This document shows, in pieces, positions 5,804 through 9,639 of a DNA stretch of 9,639 nucleotides (position 1 is the first letter of the stretch; each line of letters begins with the position of its first letter). This DNA comes from Bryobacterales bacterium. Lineage in GTDB: Bacteria > Acidobacteriota > Terriglobia > Bryobacterales > Bryobacteraceae. Location of the stretch: the NCBI GenBank assembly GCA_003487005.1, contig DNFG01000526.1:1-9639 (forward strand), given 5' to 3'. A model generated the notes under the pieces. It was not told the DNA's origin and did no database searches. It worked only from the letters and a program-made list of their open reading frames with translations. Position numbers and translations under genes: made by a program.

Positions 5804-6928
5804 ATGCTACTCACACCAAGCTTCGAAGACCAGCGGCTTGCGCCGATTCTGGAGAAGGTCGCCGCCCAACAGCGCCTGTCCATCGAAGACGGGCTCACTC
5901 TCTACCGGACCAACGACCTTCTCGGCCTCGGCTACCTCGCCAACCTCGTCCGTGAACGTCTCCACGGCAACGTCACCTTCTTCAACGTCAATCGCCACAT
6001 CAACCCCACCGACGTCTGCGTCGCCGCCTGTAAACTCTGCGCCTTCGGCAAGAAGGCTCGCGACCCGAAGGCCTACACGATGTCGCTCGACGAAGTCTGG
6101 CACCGCGCCGGCGAAGGCTACACCGAAGCCGTGACCGAATTCCACATCGTCGGCGGACTGCACCCCGAACTCGACATCGACTGGTATGCCGAAATGCTCC
6201 GCGGGCTGAAGCAGCGCTTTCCGAAGGTTCATTTGAAGGCCTTCACCATGGTCGAAATCGCCTACTTCGCCAAGCGCTTCAAGACCCCGATCCCCGAGGT
6301 TCTGCGGCGGTTCCGGGAGGCGGGCCTCGATTCCATGCCCGGCGGCGGCGCGGAGATCTTCACCGAGCGTGTTCGCCGGATCATCTGCGACCACAAAATC
6401 GATGGCGGCGAATGGCTCGAAGTTGCGCGCGTGGCCCACAAAATGGGCATCAAATCCAACTGCACCATGCTCTACGGGCACATCGAGAACGAAGAGGACC
6501 GCGTCGACCACCTCGTGCGCCTCCGCGAACTCCAGGACGACACGAACGGCTTCGTCACCTACATCCCGCTCGCCTTCCACCCGGACAATACTCCGCTCGA
6601 GCACGTCGCCCGCACCACCGGGTTCATGGACCTGAAGAACATTGCCGTCGCCCGCCTGATGCTCGACAATATCCCCCATATCAAGGCCTACTGGGTGATG
6701 ATGACCCCCAAGATCGCCCAGGTGGCCCAACGTTTCGGCGCCGACGACATCGATGGCACCGTAGTCGAGGAGAAGATCTACCACGATGCCGGGGCCGAGA
6801 CCAGCCAGGGACTCCGGCGGAACGAACTCCTGCGGCTGATCCGGGAAGCGGGGCGCGAACCCGTCGAACGCGATACCGAGTACAACCGTGTTGAACGCAC
6901 GGAATCCGCGTTCGCGATCCTGGTGTAG
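5804..6928 (+). CDS. mqnE: Aminodeoxyfutalosine synthase, radical SAM enzyme
   Basis: Joins the carboxyvinyl ether of chorismate-derived 3-[(1-carboxyvinyl)oxy]benzoate to the 5'-deoxyadenosyl group of SAM, giving 6-amino-6-deoxyfutalosine, an early step of the futalosine menaquinone pathway in the cytoplasm. The protein has 374 residues, the family's usual size. The radical SAM cluster motif is CVAACKLC (Cys72, Cys76, Cys79; CX3CX2C), preceded by NVNRHINPTDV as is characteristic of MqnE. TEFHIVGGLHPEL and LKAFTMVEIAYFAKR separate MqnE from the related MqnC, and PGGGAEIF follows. The N-terminal RLSIEDGLTLYRTNDLLGLG is also typical. The C-terminal part contains IPLAFHPDNTPL and AYWVMMTPKIAQ. 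It is translated from the Shine-Dalgarno that overlaps the end of mqnP. The stop lies 12 bases from the stop of a convergent gene, with no evident terminator hairpin. Confidence 0.96.
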   Translation: MLLTPSFEDQRLAPILEKVAAQQRLSIEDGLTLYRTNDLLGLGYLANLVRERLHGNVTFFNVNRHINPTDVCVAACKLCAFGKKARDPKAYTMSLDEVWHRAGEGYTEAVTEFHIVGGLHPELDIDWYAEMLRGLKQRFPKVHLKAFTMVEIAYFAKRFKTPIPEVLRRFREAGLDSMPGGGAEIFTERVRRIICDHKIDGGEWLEVARVAHKMGIKSNCTMLYGHIENEEDRVDHLVRLRELQDDTNGFVTYIPLAFHPDNTPLEHVARTTGFMDLKNIAVARLMLDNIPHIKAYWVMMTPKIAQVAQRFGADDIDGTVVEEKIYHDAGAETSQGLRRNELLRLIREAGREPVERDTEYNRVERTESAFAILV

Positions 6929-6940
6929 ATTGGTTTGCCT

Positions 6941-7327
6941 TTACGCTGCCGACGAAGCCAGTGCGCGCGCGGCCGCAGGTTGAGCGAACAGGTAGAAGGT
7001 GAACAGCGGAGTGGACTCGCCGCGCCCCCAGCGGCTGACCTTCCAGTCTGCACGGAGGAACCGGACATCCGGGTGTGCGGACAGATCCAGCAGAAGTGAG
7101 TACACGCCGCAGTAGAACTTCTGCGGAAACGCCAGGATCGGCTTTTCGGTCCAGGTCTGGCCGTCAACAGAGCCAAACAGCATCAGATCGAGGCTTTCCT
7201 GTTCGATGACGCGAGTGATTCCCAGGGTGAGGGAGACGAGAGTGGGTCGATCCGACCCGAGGTCGGCGACAGGTCCTGAGCCGTTGGCCCGGACTAGCTG
7301 CTCTTCCAGCAGAAAAGTGGGCTGCAT
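6941..7327 (-). CDS. Small protein of unknown function
   Basis: I do not recognise a named family. The protein has 128 residues, with no signal peptide or membrane segment. Hydrophobic strands alternate: TLVSLTLGITRVI (29-41), LDLMLFGSVDGQTW (47-59), YCGVYSLLLDLSAHPDVRFL (72-91), DWKVSRWGRG (94-103) and FTFYLFAQ (109-116). The phrase LFGSVDGQTW resembles strands found in beta-sandwich domains of the discoidin type, but this is only a fold-level impression. The C-terminus is Ala-rich (AAARALASSAA). I chose the ATG at 7327 because AGGAGA lies 7 bases upstream. The frame is open to a TTG at 7366 that would overlap the aminotransferase stop. It lies 35 bases after the aminotransferase stop on the same strand, so it probably shares that transcript. 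Codon use is similar to its neighbours, which supports a real gene. Confidence 0.8.
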   Translation of the reverse strand: MQPTFLLEEQLVRANGSGPVADLGSDRPTLVSLTLGITRVIEQESLDLMLFGSVDGQTWTEKPILAFPQKFYCGVYSLLLDLSAHPDVRFLRADWKVSRWGRGESTPLFTFYLFAQPAAARALASSAA

Positions 7328-7334
7328 TTGCAAG

Positions 7335-7340
7335 TCTCCT
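7335..7340 (-). promoter_or_regulatory. Shine-Dalgarno fixing the start of the small unknown protein
   Basis: AGGAGA on the minus strand, 7 bases before the ATG at 7325-7327. It decides between this ATG and the upstream TTG, and it supports the downstream frame being translated. Confidence 0.7.
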
Positions 7341-7362
7341 GAGAGCGGACACCTCAAGCCTG

Positions 7363-8526
7363 TCAACTGAGAGCCAGTCGACTGAGCCGGGCTCCTGCTG
7401 CTTTCAGAGTCTCATATCTTTTGCAAAAACAAAAGCGAATAAATCGCGCCCCGTCCTCGGGATGCACGAAGAAGCTGGATCCAGGAACCGCAGCAACGCC
7501 AATACTTTCAATGAGATGGCGGCAGACTTCGAGGTCTGTGCCCAAGCCCAGGCCGCTGATGTCACAAAGTATATAATAGGCTCCCGCCGGCCGCAGCGCC
7601 GGAATTCGACATTCATCAAGAACTGTTAACAAATATTCACGACGTTCCGAATAATGGTGCGCCAGTTCGGAATAATAGCTGTCCGGCAGCGACAACGCCA
7701 GCACCCCCGCCTGTTGCAGCGGCGCCGCCGCGCCTACCGTCAGGAAGTCGTGCACCTTCCGGATTGCCGGCGTCAACTCCGGCGGAGCGATCACCCAACC
7801 CACGCGCCACCCGGTGACCGAGTACGTCTTGCTCATCGAATTCACCAGGATCGTCCGCTCGCGCATTCCGGGGATCGTCAACATCGGGTGGTGTTGACGC
7901 CCGTCATACAGTATGTGCTCGTAGATCTCGTCGGTCAGGCAGACGGCATCATGCTCCTGACACAAGGCGGCGATCTGGCCTAACTCCTCCTGGCTGAACA
8001 CTTTCCCGGTCGGATTGTGAGGCGAATTGACGATGATCGCGCGGGTCTTCGGCGTGAATGCCCGCCGCAGCTCCTCCGGATCGAAGCGCCATTCGGGTGG
8101 ATGCAGCCGGACAAACCGCCGTGTCGCTCCTGACAGGTGCGCGTCCGGGCCGTAGTTTTCGTACCAGGGCTCGAAGATGACGATCTCCGCACCCGGATCG
8201 GCCACGCCCAGCAGCGAGGCGATCATCCCCTCGGTGGAGCCGCAAACCACGGTGATCTCGGTATCCGGATCGAGGTCGATGTCATAGTGGCGCCGGTACT
8301 TGGCCGCGATCGCCTGCCGCAGCGCAGGGGTCCCCCAGGTTACCGCGTACTGATTGACATCCTCCCGGATCGCCCGGCACGCGGCCTCCTTGATCGCGTC
8401 CGGAGCCGGGAAATCCGGGAATCCCTGCGCCAGATTGACGGCATCGTGGCGAAGAGCGAGGCGAGTCATCTCGCGGATGACCGATTCGGTGAAGGGAGCG
8501 ACACGAGCAGCGGGACGAAGCGGCAT
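7363..8526 (-). CDS. PLP-dependent class I/II aminotransferase
   Basis: Fold-type I aminotransferase of the aspartate aminotransferase superfamily, closest in appearance to the methionine/kynurenine aminotransferase branch. The exact amino donor cannot be read from the sequence. The protein has 387 residues from the ATG at 8526. Conserved features are AVNLAQGFPDFPAP (29-42), NSPHNPTGK (167-175, with Asn171), LTDEIYEH (197-204, with PLP-ring Asp199 and Tyr202), NSMSKTYSVTGWRVGW (229-244, with Lys233 forming the PLP Schiff base), and ARFIRFCF with Arg364 binding the substrate carboxylate. All catalytic residues are present. I chose 8526 because GGAAG lies 8 bases upstream and family members begin near RPA-R---FTESVIREMTR. 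An ATG at 8544 in the same frame would add six residues. It follows the permease gene by 39 bases on the same strand, and precedes the small unknown gene. Confidence 0.93.
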   Translation of the reverse strand: MPLRPAARVAPFTESVIREMTRLALRHDAVNLAQGFPDFPAPDAIKEAACRAIREDVNQYAVTWGTPALRQAIAAKYRRHYDIDLDPDTEITVVCGSTEGMIASLLGVADPGAEIVIFEPWYENYGPDAHLSGATRRFVRLHPPEWRFDPEELRRAFTPKTRAIIVNSPHNPTGKVFSQEELGQIAALCQEHDAVCLTDEIYEHILYDGRQHHPMLTIPGMRERTILVNSMSKTYSVTGWRVGWVIAPPELTPAIRKVHDFLTVGAAAPLQQAGVLALSLPDSYYSELAHHYSERREYLLTVLDECRIPALRPAGAYYILCDISGLGLGTDLEVCRHLIESIGVAAVPGSSFFVHPEDGARFIRFCFCKRYETLKAAGARLSRLALS

Positions 8527-8565
8527 AACCAGTTCTTCCAGCATAGAAGAACCTGCCGCGGCCGT

Positions 8566-9639
8566 TCACTCGCTCCGAAGCGCGCTGACCGGCTCAATCC
8601 GGGCTGCCCGCAATGCCGGGGCCGCGCAGGCGATCAACGCAACCCCGGTCAGGAACAGGCTCGCCCCGGCGTAAACCACCGGATCGCCTGCGCCCACGCC
8701 GACCAACAGATCCGCCGTCCAACGGGACGACACCCCGGCCCCCAACGCCCCCAGAAACAGTCCCGGCGCCACCAGCATTCCACCCTGCAACACCACCATC
8801 CGGACGACGTCGGCCGGCCGGGCGCCCAGCGCCATCCGGATCCCGACCTCCCGCGCCCTCTGGCTCACCATGTAGCTCATGACGCTAAACAGCCCGATTG
8901 CCGCGAGAAACAGCGACAGTGCCCCCAGCGCGCTGAGCAGGCTCGCGGCCACTTTCTGCGGGTACAGGGCCTCGGTGATGGCGTGCTGCAGCGAGTTGGC
9001 CCCATAAATGTGCGCGTCGCCGTTCAGGGCGCGCGCCTCACGGCGCAACGCGGAGAGCGCCGGCAGCGGATCGCTTCCGGTCTTCACGAAGAACGAGAAG
9101 TTGAGCCCCGGGGCGAACTGCTGGCTGAAGGGCCGGTACATGTATGGCAGCGGGCTCTCCGCCGGGCTGTGATACCGGGCGTCCTTCGCCACGCCAATCA
9201 CGGTCATCCACACCCGCTCCAACTGCACCCGCCGTCCGATCGCCACGCCGCCGCCGAAGTACCGACGGACGAACGCCTCATTGACGATCATCACCGGCGG
9301 CGCTTTCGCGTCATCGGCGTCCGTGAAATCACGGCCCTCGATGAGCGGAATCTTCATCAACTCGAGGTAGCCCGGCGACACCAGGCTCCGGTGCAAGTTC
9401 ATGTTCTCGCCCGGCGCCGGCGCATAGCCTTCGACACTGACCTGATGCCAGGGGCTCCGGCCGAAGCTCAGCGGGACGACATCGCTGTAGCCTGCGGCCA
9501 CTACCCCCGGCACCTGCTCCATCCTCTGCCGCAGCCGCCGGCAGAATTCCCGCTGTTCCGGTCCGCTGTAGCCCGCGGCCGAGAGATAGAACTGCCCGGT
9601 GAGCATATTCGATGGATCGAACCCCAGCAGCCGCCGGCT
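8566..9639 (-). CDS. MacB/FtsX-type ABC transporter permease (ADOP-like), 5' end missing
   Basis: C-terminal 357 residues of a large permease; the frame is open across the right edge and the visible part begins SRRLLGFDPSNMLTG. The first 220 or so residues are the periplasmic domain of MacB type (GYSGPEQREF, RSLVSPGYLELMKIPLIEGR, VMIVNEAFVRRYFGG, VIGVAKDARY). They are followed by the FtsX domain with three membrane segments at about fragment residues 231-258, 284-305 and 321-344. The loop REVGIRMALGARPADVVRMV is the typical coupling segment that contacts the ATPase. The C-terminus ARIEPVSALRSE is the standard ending. The sequence style matches the orphan permeases widespread in Acidobacteriota, which carry two FtsX units and often lack an adjacent ATPase; the first unit would lie outside the window. 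The transported substrate is unknown. Probably cotranscribed with the aminotransferase, though a functional link is not evident. Confidence 0.9.
   Translation of the reverse strand, partial: SRRLLGFDPSNMLTGQFYLSAAGYSGPEQREFCRRLRQRMEQVPGVVAAGYSDVVPLSFGRSPWHQVSVEGYAPAPGENMNLHRSLVSPGYLELMKIPLIEGRDFTDADDAKAPPVMIVNEAFVRRYFGGGVAIGRRVQLERVWMTVIGVAKDARYHSPAESPLPYMYRPFSQQFAPGLNFSFFVKTGSDPLPALSALRREARALNGDAHIYGANSLQHAITEALYPQKVAASLLSALGALSLFLAAIGLFSVMSYMVSQRAREVGIRMALGARPADVVRMVVLQGGMLVAPGLFLGALGAGVSSRWTADLLVGVGAGDPVVYAGASLFLTGVALIACAAPALRAARIEPVSALRSE

Noticed and set aside
5807..6784. Open frame of about 325 codons opposite mqnE
   Set aside because: The acidic, Val/Gly/Glu-rich product mirrors the codon pattern of mqnE. 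The sense strand has the full radical SAM signature.
6929..6940. Terminator between mqnE and the convergent small gene
   Set aside because: There are only 12 bases between the stops, and I see no inverted repeat or T tract there.

Overview
The window is GC-rich, gene-dense bacterial DNA of ordinary housekeeping and envelope character, with no RNA gene, CRISPR array, insertion sequence or intergenic gap over about 100 bases. Three features point to a Gram-negative Acidobacteriota member, probably of the Solibacter/Bryobacter type: a Kdo transferase (LPS), the futalosine route to menaquinone, and an orphan MacB/FtsX-type permease of the kind greatly expanded in Acidobacteriota. The taxonomic assignment is an inference from gene content.

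Layout: (1) 1-1206, minus strand, waaA, cut by the left edge. Its conserved GGHN-LEP motif region is present twice in tandem in the same frame. (2) 1290-1934, plus strand, a secreted protein of unknown function. (3) 1943-4851, minus strand, a compact four-gene run read as DUF192 lipoprotein, larB, membrane-anchored FkbM-type methyltransferase and exported cyclophilin, with gaps of 6, 32 and 39 bases. (4) 4860-6928, plus strand, mqnP and mqnE, two genes of the futalosine menaquinone pathway; a strong Shine-Dalgarno at the end of mqnP serves mqnE. (5) 6941-9639, minus strand, an ADOP-like permease (cut by the right edge), a PLP aminotransferase and a small conserved-looking protein of unknown function.

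Only mqnP and mqnE form a clear functional unit. The larB run is a mixed group: LarB makes the first intermediate of the nickel-pincer cofactor, but larC, larE and larA are absent from the window. The other three members of that run have N-terminal export signals or a membrane anchor. I found no convincing evidence of a new multi-gene system. The strongest oddity is the 120-base in-frame tandem duplication in waaA, which is either a real recent event or an assembly artefact at a sequence end.
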